DNA of 64,000 nt, from the NCBI GenBank assembly GCA_013396995.1, contig VWZP01008344.1, positions 483,987 to 547,986 of the forward strand. The letters run 5' to 3'. Of the stretch, positions 54,008 through 64,000 are shown one piece after another. This DNA is from Dicaeum eximium. Its lineage: Eukaryota > Chordata > Aves > Passeriformes > Dicaeidae. Within the stretch, counting starts at the first letter, position 1. Every line of letters begins with the position of its first letter. The notes under the pieces were generated by a model. The model did not search any database, was not told where the DNA came from, and worked only from the letters and a program-made list of their open reading frames with translations. A program made the translations under genes and the position numbers.

Positions 54008-57000
54008 TTTGGAGTGAGACCTCAGATTCTGAGCAGGGGCTACTGGTGGAGCAGGAGGTGAGCAGGAGCAGCTCACCCCCACCACAGCAGCCATGTGCTG
54101 CCCCGGCTGCATGGAAGCACCACGGGATTTGCTGCAGGGAGGCAGGAGCATGGCTTGGGGCAGGGGCTGGCTCTGTGAGGGCTCTGGGGTAGGCACTGCA
54201 CCATGTGGAATGCCACAGGGAAAGCCCTAGCCTCGAGCAATAAACCAAACCAGCTCCCACAGTCAGCTGGAGGAGCGAGGCTCGCTGTGCCAACCACAGG
54301 CACCAGACAGACATCAGTCCTTTGCTCCTAAAACAGAGCACGTGCCCTTGTAGGAACAAGCCCAGGAATGCACCAAGGAACTGCCACAGAGCTGGCTCAG
54401 GCAAAGCTGTCCTGAAGCTAAATCACACTAAAGCATCATTATTTTTCAGAAAACTATGTTTGAGCTGTGCCAGCAGGAACCCTTGAACTCATAACTCTGC
54501 TCAAGACACAAAATATTGTAATTCATTTCAGATTACAACAATTTTTTAAACTCTTTTCTAAATACTGTAGCAGTCTGAAAATTGACAATGTTTGCTAAAA
54601 AATGCTGTACAGTACTTGGGAAATATTGCTTGAAGAGATGAAGTGGTTTCACTCTGTCTCTAGTTGTACTTCCTTTGGATAAAGGAAAAGAATCATTTAA
54701 GATGTGGGCTACAATATTTGTAAAGTATATTCCTGGAGATATCCATGTCTGGAAAAAAAGCCTGTGCTGAGTTTTGCATTTAATTCTGAGAAAATTCTGT
54801 AGACAGCTCGAAGGCTGGGAAGCATGTAAAGTTCACAGCCAGAATTGCAGAATAAAAGATCCCATTTTAGAAATAGCATCCACCTCAAATACTAAGGCTC
54901 ATAGACCTTATAATGGGTTTCTTTCAATTCCTGGTCGGTGCAGCATGTAAACTAATCATGAGGGTTTGAGATTGATATCTGTTCCATATTTCAGAAAACA
55001 TAAGATAGCAGGTTTTCTATTCCCTGACTGAAGTTAAAATAAAAAAGACAAACAGCAAAACTGCTTCACACTAAAACCACTCATTTGTTCGATTTCTTCA
55101 AGCTGGTATTTGTCCTCCAGAGACATGCTCATCTCTAGAGAGTTCTTTTAAGAAGTTACCAAGGAAGTTAATGGAAGACCAAAGCTAATGGCACACTCCA
55201 GGGAAAAGAAACTGGAAAATTGTGTTCTAAAAAGCAGCGTGAGCTGTTTGAGACGTGTGTTGCAGGAGCCTTCAGCTCCCCTGTAAGACTAGCAAACACA
55301 TTTCACTGTGAATTTTCATTCCCTTCTTAATCAGCTTTCTTCTTGCCAAATTCCTCTTCATTTTAAGGTATCTGCAGCAGCATGTTCATCTGGATTCAAC
55401 AGTGTTCTACTTAGCCCTGTTTATTTTTAAAACAGGTCTTTATCATAGTTTGTATTGTATTATATTATAGACAGTAGGGCAGTTTGCAGTACTAGTTTAA
55501 TGTATGGGCTCAAAATTATAATTATTGACAAATAAAACCACAGAGCCAAATAGATCTTACAGAAGTTAGTTTCCCATTTCCTTGTGTGGTTTTTGCAACT
55601 CAGGATTCTGTCTAAGATCATTGTGCTGAATTAAGCATCCTACATCTTCCATGGTGAGCAGCTACAAACCGAGACCAGAACACACCTTTCTGAAAAGAAA
55701 ATGTGATGCAATCAGCCTTCAGTTTGCTAAGCCCTGGACTGAACTGTTGAAGATAAAAATTAGGAGAACATAAAGGAAATAATATAGAGTGCTAGATAAA
55801 CAAACCAAAAAAAAAAGGTGACGCTGATATTACAACTAAAACTCAGTGTAGAACAATAACCTCTAATGGAGACAGTAATGGATAGAGTGGCAAAAGAATC
55901 CAGAACTCTAACAATTAACTGAACAAGACAGCTACCAAAATAGAAGCACTTTTCTAGGAAGAGGCAGGATAGAGGAGGGTGGGGAAAGAAGAATATACAA
56001 TCCTGAAGGGAAGAGAAATGAGATTTTACAAGGCTGTTTGAGCTTATGTCAAACACAAGAACAAGGGAGCATAAACTAAAGCTAAGGGAAGGGTCAGACC
56101 CTCAAGGAATTTAGTCAGAATTTCTTTAGATAGGGAGTAGTGAATATACAGAATAAAAGGCAAAGGGCAGCAATACAGGAAAAAAATACCTCAAAACTAC
56201 TTCAAATTGTTATAAAGCAGAGCCAGAACTCTGAAAACAGTAAGAAACATTATGGAGCAAAGAGACGTAAACAGCTGGGTTTGCTTCCTTCAAGGCTTAT
56301 TTTCTACTTTTCTCCCTCACAAATGGCAAGTGATTGCTGCAGAAGCCCCACCTGACAAAGAAATCTGCCATCTCCTGACTAGCAGGACTTCTGGCCACCC
56401 AGACCCTGCTGACTTTGTGTTTTTACCCAGTACTTTTTTTTCTCACCTTTATGAAAGCTGAAGTCCTCATATTGCCATCAAGCTGCCAGCTATTTCCAAG
56501 GCCTCCCAAAATCCTCAGATGTCTTCCATTTTTCAACACTGATTTTTGACATGTCTCTAAGTAGTTTGTTTCCAGACAGGTCCTGGTAATTTTGATAAAC
56601 CTACAGCCTGTCCCTTCCTATTGCTTTTTGTGATCCACAATAAGTTTGTCCTCTGTTTACACCCCAAAGTCACAGCAGGCACAGAATATGCAAGTAATGC
56701 ACAAAATGCAAACAGTAGCCTTACTTCTCAAAGATATCACCAAAGCAGGGAATGAAACTCAGGTTTCACTGCTCCCAGCAGGGGCTGGCCCACGGACTAT
56801 TTGGGTTTATTCTTGCCACCTTCCAACCTAAGAAATTTAAGTTTTCCACAAAACTAAGGAGTTTCTTAGCAAAAAGTGCAAAGTTCCTGCGCTCAAAGCC
56901 CTCCTTCAATTAGGAACTCTCATGAAGGACAGGATGCCACCCTCAGCCCCTCTCCCAGGGAAGGTTTTAGGGAGAGAGGACCCAACATGCCAGGTAACAC

Positions 57001-57429
57001 AGATGGATGCTGAGTTTTCACAGACAGGGACACCAGCTGAGGAGGAAGGCATTCCTTCTGTCTGCTTGAATTGAAATGGTGGCTGTTCCCTGGAAAATTC
57101 CTGTGTCTAAAGCCCTGCATCCTGCCAGGGCTCCCACTGCTCAGGGGTGGTTCTGGGATGCACCAGCAGTCAGGTACAAGACACATTGCTGTTGTCAGCC
57201 TCACCCATAATGGCTATCAAGCCCCTCAGGTCAAAATCTACATCAGATATTTATGCATCTTGCTTTACACCTGTAAGTGATACACGTGAAACCATAAAAG
57301 CACTGATAAAAGTATGTATGCTTCAGTTTCTTCCTCCTGCAGCTTCCTTGGCTGCATGCCTGACAACATTTTGCCCAGGCTGAACAATACAGAGGCAGCA
57401 GTTTGCACTGCTCCCCGTGGACAATCGCT
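51621..57429. other. Unannotated unique sequence
   Basis: No exon recognised. CpG-containing unique sequence at 51735-51790 may extend the neighbouring conserved-looking block. A GC-richer, CpG-poor segment at about 53810-54420 carries overlapping open frames (up to 160 codons, minus 53922-54404). These are low-complexity Ser/Leu/Pro-rich translations running through the TG repeat, and they are not called as genes. Confidence 0.45.
53973..54005. repeat. (TG)16 microsatellite
   Basis: Sixteen uninterrupted TG units. It is preceded by an ATAT/GTAT-rich stretch that contains a small inverted repeat (AGGTATA...TATACCT, about 53949-53966). Confidence 0.95.
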
Positions 57430-57865
57430 CAGCAGCCTAATATATTTCAGTAATGATTTTTTTCCTAAGATTCACCTTAAATTTTCTCTTGCTTAATTTC
57501 ACCCCATCATTCTTAGTTATACCTTCTTGTACTGTCCTAACTATTCTCTCACTCTTTTTTTTTTTTAATTCAGTCTCCTTTCAAACTTATCTATGTTTCC
57601 CATCAATCATCCTCTAGCAAAGTCATAGATATGGCACTTAGCTTTTTTTTAATCCTTTCTCATCATTTGGTCCCTTCTGCTCTGATTGCTTCGTTGCTCC
57701 TCTCACTTTCTCAACAGTTTGTCAATATTTTCGTAAGGATGCCATTCCCAGGATTTCATGCAGTGCTGCAGGTGTAGCCTAAGGCTGACACCCACCAATC
57801 CTATTGCCACTCCAACACAACATCCCTACTCATAAAAGCCCAAGCTGTATTGATCACCATTATTT
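57430..57865 (-). mobile_element. Ancient CR1 LINE fossil, C-terminal ORF2 to 3' UTR
   Basis: In antisense, the order of blocks follows CR1. At 57446-57500 'cagtaatgatttttttccta' and 'agattcaccttaaattttct' match the 3' UTR counterpart of 'gtttagattggatattagg'. At 57510-57560 the counterpart of 'gataggacgagaggaaatgg' follows. At 57655-57720 'atcctttctcatcatttggt' onward corresponds to the C-terminal ORF2 region, and 57745-57860 to the 'gtgaggccgcacct' and upstream region. Similarity is low and full of indels, so the copy is old and non-functional. Both ends are approximate; the terminal octamer is not visible. Confidence 0.7.
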
Positions 57866-60189
57866 CTGCCCTCTCATTCCCAGTTCCCCACAGACAGAGA
57901 GCCCCAGCAATAAATACTGTGGGTTGTAGGACCCAGTTTTCAGGAGGTCCCTGCTTCCATTATAACACCAGCTTGAAAGAAAGCCAACACCAAGCTGTTT
58001 CCAAATCTGGTCTTTCTCTGCAAGGCTGCCGAGAGCATGGGTCCAAATGAAAGCAATAAATGCTTAAGAAAAATAAATTAATTGGGTTTGAGCTTTTTCA
58101 GAAAATTGTCTGGAGCATCACTCCAGTCAAACTCCATCAGAGTGTCCTGAGAAACCCAGTGCAGCCCTAAAGACCCTTCAGCCGCAGCACACAAAGCAGT
58201 GACATTTTCACATAGGGAACCTTCTGCAGAAACAAGGGAGGGTTCACTTGAAAAACTCCAGAGTTTGCTGTGGATTTTGTTTTTCACTCGGGAATCTGGA
58301 GCTGGGATCCACAAAGGGCAAACCTGTCATCTGTTAAACAAAAGGCCCAGGGCAAGCCAAGCCTCTGAACCACAGTGATGCCAAAAACCCCCTACTGCAC
58401 AGAGCTCTGCCAGACCACGTCCAGCTCACCCACAGCCCTAGCACACCTACCAGCACAGTCTGCCAATTCTGCCTCTCATCATAGAAAGAGTTGAATCTCC
58501 ACCAATACAACTTTAATAAAATTGCCCCTTTTTTTTTTTCCACTGGGATCATATTTTCAGTAAGTTCTGACAAATCCCTCTTAATACTGACAACTTCTTT
58601 CAGGAATTCATTCTCTGGCACTCTTTTCTGCACATATAGCTTGAAAACTTACATTTACCATATAACCACATAATATGCAGTGTGTCTCCTAGCAGACAGT
58701 GCTCAACTAAAGAGAAGTGGAAAGATAAACTTCAGTGCTTCCCACAGTTGGGGCAGTGAAGTGCTAACCCTCTGCTCACCAGGTACTTGTGCAAGCCATA
58801 AAACAGTAACTTCATGGAGAGATATTATGTTCTGTAATGTTGAGAGAGGGAGAGTTGAAAAAAAAAAAGGCAGTTAAGGTCCTTACCTTTAAACTAGCCC
58901 AGACCTGAGTAGTTGCATCTGAAATGAATTTAGCAGGTAATCCTTCTTGCAAAAGGCAAAGAAGCAAGTGACCACCACTCATGGTTCCTTCATGCAGCTT
59001 TCAGAGCTATGTATATAATCAACTCTTTCTTCATATTCTGGTTCTTTTGCAAAGACCTATCCCTCAAATACTGATCATTCTAACTAAAATCTTTCCACCT
59101 GTGTTTGCTATTCACTCCAATAGTGCCCAGGTGATCACAATCAGGTCTACGGATTTGCCTTATTTCACACTGGGTGAAAGAAGAGGCAGTGTGGATGAGC
59201 ACCAAGGTAGTGAAAGAGAGTAAGAAAAATTTCTGCTCACACCTTTAATTAATTAAGTTTCTTTAAGTTTTAGTCACATGGAAAGCCCTGCTAGGACAGA
59301 ATGTGGGTGTATAGAGACAGTATGGAGACTGAATTCCTGTGCCAAAATAAGTTACTGCTCATTAGCTGAGCAGCATTACTCCTACCTTCTCTTAACCTAT
59401 CATAATTACAAAACTGAGTGTGTCAGCTTAAACCATTCATTACAGTTCACCCAAGGGACACAGCCAGGCCATATAAATCCCTGAGACACAAAGCACTCAA
59501 ACCAAAAAGGGCTTAGTGGGTGTCCCTTCCTCCAGCCCACCTCTCCTTTGCATTTTTTTGTGCAAATCCCAAGGCAGACTCAAATTTCAGAGAATAGCTG
59601 TTCTCCTGGAAAATGCTAGGGTAAAAGAAGTAGGCAGCAGTGAAGTATGGCCAGGGCTGGTATAGAGCTGGGAGAGCACCACTGGTCTCAGCTATCCAGG
59701 AATAATCCAACCTTGTTGGTACTTCTCTGAGTCAAACCTAGATATGGCATGTATTGTAAAAGCAGAACAACTTTCTTCATAAACCAGATTTCCATAGAGA
59801 CAGCTGCCACACCAGTTCAAAATAATGGTCTGTCTAATGTGTAGAGACTCTCCTACCAAAGCTTCAGGTTTTTAGAGTCAGTGCAAGAATTCCAAGACAG
59901 GCAAACAGAATTAGTGTACATAGGAGAGACCATTTCCTAGGGCCTCTGGAATATTCTTTTGGTTAGACCCTGAAGCCTGAGAGCTTGGCTGCCCCTAAAG
60001 CCATGTGCACAAAGCCTAAGGTAACTCAGGAAAGACTATAAAATGCTGTAGTTCTTTTTCAAGATTCACCAGTTACTTGGCTTGGACTGCAGCTGATTGC
60101 AATAAGTCTTTTAAGATGGGTTCAAATATCTTCCTTCTTTGGCTGAAATGTGCATTTTATCCATTTAATCAATTGTTTTATTCAGGTGT
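57866..60189. other. Unannotated unique sequence
   Basis: No exon, RNA gene or transposable element recognised. Open frames stay at 99 codons or fewer. Confidence 0.45.
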
Positions 60190-60690
60190 CATGAGGAGAG
60201 TCAAAGTGGTCCTGGATTTACCTGCTCAATAGCATCTGTTACCCGCTGTACCTCGGTCATGTCTCTTCTTGTTTATCTTCATCTAAATTGAATAGTACCA
60301 ATCTTTTCACTCTCTCCTCTCCTCTTCAGAAGTCTTTTCACATCTCCACAAATTTCCATCATCCTAGTATAAGCTCTGTAATTCCTGCTATTTCCTTTTT
60401 GAGTCAGAGTAATGAGAACTTCAGGAAAAGTAAGTTTTTTTATAATAATGTCATTCTAATAGTCTCACTGTTATTTTGCTCTCCTGACTGATACCATTCA
60501 TTTGACTTTTAACCACTGCAAGACATGGAGGGAAGCCCTTCACTGTGCTGTCCAGGGTGATGCCCACATCTCTTTCACAAGTGGTTACCAGGAATTGGGA
60601 ACCCATAATATGATCCAGATCTTCCCTCATAATCGCTGCCATCTCTGCTGATGCCAAGCACTCTGGAGCCTCTCTTTATTCATTCTGTCA
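60190..60690 (-). mobile_element. Ancient CR1-type LINE fossil, same family as the 5.7-6.6 kb copy
   Basis: In antisense, 60540-60620 reads 'gctgtccagggtgatgccca', 'catctctttcacaagtggtt', 'accaggaattgggaacccat'. This parallels 'gaactatccatcatagccca', 'aggtctcactcctgagtggc', 'aacagacagcttggagccaa' in the 5.7-6.6 kb copy (6201-6265). The segment 60285-60420 follows the downstream 'aatctttt..ctctcctc' and 'atttccatcatcct' blocks of the same 3' region. The two copies overlap over the sequence just 3' of the reverse-transcriptase core. No intact frame remains. Boundaries are approximate. Confidence 0.75.
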
Positions 60691-63600
60691 GACCAAAGAA
60701 GCTGATTGCATTTACCACTCTCCTAAGGCCAAACCCCAAGGATTTTAGACCTTACATTAAATCAAGCTTGTCCTGAAGGCAGTGGGAGTTTGCCAGAGCA
60801 AAAAAATTGAGTCCAACTCAGTCCTTCAAACTCAGAGCAGCTCAGACCTTGTTCATAATGAGCACTGGGGCCAGAAGGTCAGAGGAGTGGGAGAAGCTGT
60901 AATTGAAGAACACTTATTGTCAAATCATCAACATAGTGTTTCCATACCTTGCAAATCCTCTCCCCACAAGCCCTTCACTTCTCTTTTCCTGGCTTCAAAA
61001 AGTGAGACTGCAGAAAGATTTAGAGACAACAAAAGCCTCCATTCCCCCCCTGCCAGCCTCCTTGGCCAAACTGGCGAGCAGCACAGCTCCAGCCCCACGT
61101 AGGGTTCACAGGGGTCTCACTCCTTGGCCCAGCACCCTTCACAAGGACTGTCTTCTTTTTCCCATTCCCTAAAATCAGTGACAGATGTGCCACTCATTCC
61201 AAGCAGCCTGTGGCTTATGGCATTTGAGAATAAGGGCTACCCTTAGCAAGCATTTTTGACAACCATTCCCTGCCTTGTTCAGGCTGTTAAGCAGCCACCT
61301 CTGGCCAGATGTGCTGAGGGATGTAGAGGCACCAGAGCAGAGAGCAGGTCATGCTGGCAGGATTTGGCCCCAAAACAGCCCCAGCAGCCTGTCCTCAGGT
61401 CACAGCAGTGCTGAGGGCACAGGGCAGCAGAAGGCAGTGCTGGTGGCCATGGGAAAGGCTGCTGAGGCCCAGGGCTTGGCACAGCTGGAATTGTCTTCCC
61501 CGCCCATGGCAAAGCCCAGATGCAGCACAGGCTGTGAGCCTTTGCATTCATCCATTCAGCCTGCCTGGTCCAGAGAGCTGGTGTGTGCTGACCACCTTGA
61601 CTTTGTGAGGAAGCACGTTTTGGATCACTCATTTAAAAATTTGTTCAGTTCTCTTACTTTTATATACCTTTAGGTGCCTGTGGACTCATGTATCAGCTCC
61701 TTCTGCAACCTAAGAGACGCAATAGGATTTTATTGACTGTTACAGAAATATATTTGCATGTGTTTGTATAGCAGATGCTAGGATGCATTGTTAAGCACTG
61801 AGACACTTTGTCACTACCTGCTATTAAAATAAAATTTAATAATCTGTATCCATCAACTGTAGCCACCATAGACCAACAGGGACCACCACTCAGTCATCAT
61901 GCATTTCTAGCGTAATGAATATATTTGTACAAAATACACAATGGGCATTTCAATTTCTAATACCACTGTCCCTATACCATTTGCATTTGTTATTTGTATT
62001 CATGAACATTTCCAGAACTAGGCGAGAAAATAAAATATTTTTGTTCAGGAATTTGAGTGAATTGCTGGACAACGGATGGCAGGATATCCTCATGAGCCAG
62101 TCTCTCATGTGAGAAAATTGCAAAAAAATATAATAATGATGGCAATGATGATGATGGTAATAATACCACCTACACCAAAACATAAAGGGAAGAAAACAGT
62201 TTGGGTATCCTGCCAGTCTTAAGCAAAGCCAGTTGGGCTAAAACATTATAATCTCAGTGTAAAAATAATGTCATACTAGAACTGAGTCCTGAAAAACAGA
62301 ACATGAGAAAATCAGAGAAAGAAAACCTCTTCTCCAGTTTAAGTATCTTGCTTTTTGGATGGCCATGTTTTCACTTAGCTTTTCTTGCAGAGCCTTGAGA
62401 AGAAAACAAAACCTCTTCTGAAACAGGATGCCTTTGTCAGGGTGACTCAAGGATGTTAGAGTTCCAGAAACAGGGTGCCTAGAAGTTAATTCATCTTCAT
62501 AGATTGTGCATAGAAGTTGTAGAGAACTACATTATTCCCAACATAGAATAGATGCAGAAGAAAGCTGCATCTAATAATTTAAATATTTTATGACTTTATA
62601 GAATAGAACAGAACAGGAGAGAACTTAAAATATTAACCCAGAGCAGCCCTGGATGGATTTTGGGCTGAGTATCGAAGAAAATCTCAAATTAATAACAAGT
62701 ATGTATCATTTAAAGGTCTGGCAGATGACACAGGTATGGCAATTTTTCAAAGCAAAATGCAACATTAGCCTCAGTTCCTAACATGATTTTCTCACTAACT
62801 TTTTATTAGTTTGAGGTACTACTTGGTAAAAAGTAGCATTTTGGGGAGCCCTCATGATGAATAAACAACACACACAAAAAGCTGCTTGACAGCTGCACTG
62901 GCGAAGACCACCCAAGAGGAATTCTATACCAGAGACAGCAACAGATACAGAGCAATGAATTAGATCCTAACACACACGTGACAAGACCACAGTTAGGATG
63001 GGGCAGAGGAGATGAAGAATTCCTCTCGATCTTGGGCACAGGCACTCCCTGCACCAACTCACCTGTCACCCTCCAACCCCAGCTGAGCCTGATAGAAGCA
63101 GCATTATGGGTATGTCTTGTGAGATAAAAACACCTAAGTTAAACTAAGGTTTGGCCTTAACAAATCCATTCCAGGCATAGATCCACCCTTCCCCAAAGTA
63201 TTTTGCCTCGAGGTTTTACAAGTAGCCTATGTGACATGTAAGTACCTGTATTTCTCTACTTTCACTCCCAGACTTTGGCTGCGGCATCCTGAACACAGCA
63301 GAAGACAGCAAAGAGTTAAATTCACATGTGCTATGTGAGATTTAGGTTAAAAATGGTTGAACTGCTAGGAGTTATTTTTTACCAGATCTTTTTGTATTGT
63401 GCAAGAAAAGGGGGTTTGGGAAACAAGTAAAATAGTTCTGCTGGAGGCAAGCAGAGAAAGGATACAAAAATGAGGTTGACAGAAATAGGCCTATAAATCT
63501 GACATCCAGTGCCCTGGTCTTGCAATGTGATCTGCACCTGCAACTAGAGCCATTGATTTCAGCAGGACCCGTGCAAACCCAAGCTCCTGTCACACCCAGC

Positions 63601-64000
63601 CCTGGCAGGGCTGGGGCTTGCACTGCTGCACAACACAGCCTGCTTTGGAACTACTTCATCCCACACTCTGCAAGAGGGAGTGCAGATTTCCAAAGCACTT
63701 TTTGCAAGGAAAGATTCCCATGGACCCTTTAGATTTCCTATATTTTCACAATGCTTTTGCTGTTGACACACTACCATCATATCCTCCAGACCATCTATTT
63801 ATGTGCCACAGAATGAGTGGGTCTTGCAGAAACACATACTTCTGTCTCCAGAAGTTGCCAAAAACATTCTTTAAAGTTTATTGAATAATATTTCTAGGTG
63901 ACAGTCCCTGATTATCTGAATAACTGACTGAGATTACTTGAACAATTGCCTGCTTCAATAGCAAAATAGTAAAAGAGCTACGATTGTGCATTTAAATTAT
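60691..64000. other. Unannotated unique sequence to window end
   Basis: A GC-richer, CpG-poor segment at about 61270-61620 carries overlapping open frames on both strands (132 codons plus, 117 codons minus). Their compositions look like chance reading of GC-rich DNA. A minus-strand splice donor-like CAG/GTGAGT site is present at 63056-63064. No gene could be supported. Confidence 0.45.

Noticed and set aside
53922..54404. 160-codon minus-strand open frame, the longest in the window
   Set aside because: Its translation includes a long Thr-His run from the TG microsatellite and a Leu/Ser/Pro/Cys-rich low-complexity remainder. Overlapping open frames exist on both strands of the same GC-rich DNA, and no domain was recognised.
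56735..56835. Possible CR1 tail ('ccttccaacctaag' after 'ggggctggcc')
   Set aside because: Only one short block matches and no terminal octamer follows.
61275..61673. 132-codon plus and 117-codon minus open frames in a GC-rich segment
   Set aside because: Opposite-strand frames of similar length are typical of GC-rich, stop-poor non-coding DNA. No homology was recognised.
62575..62630. 'tatagaatagaacagaacag', like a reversed CR1 octamer tail
   Set aside because: The expected 'ggttggaaggg' block does not follow in the right position.
1..64000. CRISPR arrays, operons, bacterial promoters, tRNA and rRNA genes
   Set aside because: No direct-repeat/spacer pattern, tRNA box motifs or rRNA sequence were seen. 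The composition and CR1 repeats show vertebrate nuclear DNA.

Overview
This window looks like avian nuclear DNA, possibly from a songbird. It is AT-rich and CpG-poor, has no long open reading frame, and its only recognisable interspersed repeats are truncated CR1 LINEs. Three copies carry the bird-type CR1 3' end (a 'cccttccaac' block followed by an 'attctatg/attctgtg' octamer). Three older copies preserve parts of the CR1 reverse-transcriptase region and 3' UTR. The species is not recognised, and a crocodilian or turtle cannot be excluded from the old CR1 copies alone. The bird-type 3' ends and low repeat density favour a bird.

No protein-coding exon, tRNA, rRNA or known ncRNA could be supported. 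All open frames are short (longest 160 codons, overlapping a TG microsatellite) and none resembles a known protein. The window is best read as a gene desert or the inside of a very large intron.

Layout: 1-0.3 kb holds a compact CpG cluster, the only CpG-rich DNA seen, which may mark a promoter or first exon. 0.3-5.7 kb is unique sequence with a pair of adjacent hairpins near 4.0 kb. 5.7-6.6 kb is an old minus-strand CR1 with a mutated reverse-transcriptase active-site box. 6.6-27.2 kb is unremarkable unique sequence. 27.2-28.7 kb holds two plus-strand CR1 3' ends. The first contains an exact 293-bp duplication split by the only N in the window, almost certainly an assembly error. 28.7-44.7 kb is unique DNA with several A-rich tracts, a 36-A run and a perfect hairpin. 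44.7 kb has a third CR1 3' tail, and 45.45 kb a 60-bp palindromic AT microsatellite. 48.1-48.25 kb is a purine/GGTA repeat.

49.3-51.6 kb is repeat-free and dense in homeodomain-type AATTA motifs, and reads like a cluster of conserved non-coding enhancers. This is a judgement from texture, because conservation could not be measured. 53.8-54.4 kb is GC-richer with a TG microsatellite. 57.4-57.9 kb and 60.2-60.7 kb are two more ancient minus-strand CR1 fossils. The rest is unannotated unique sequence.

No new biological system was found. The most solid finding is the duplicated block at the N. The most biologically interesting candidates are the CpG cluster at the left edge and the putative enhancer cluster at 49-52 kb.
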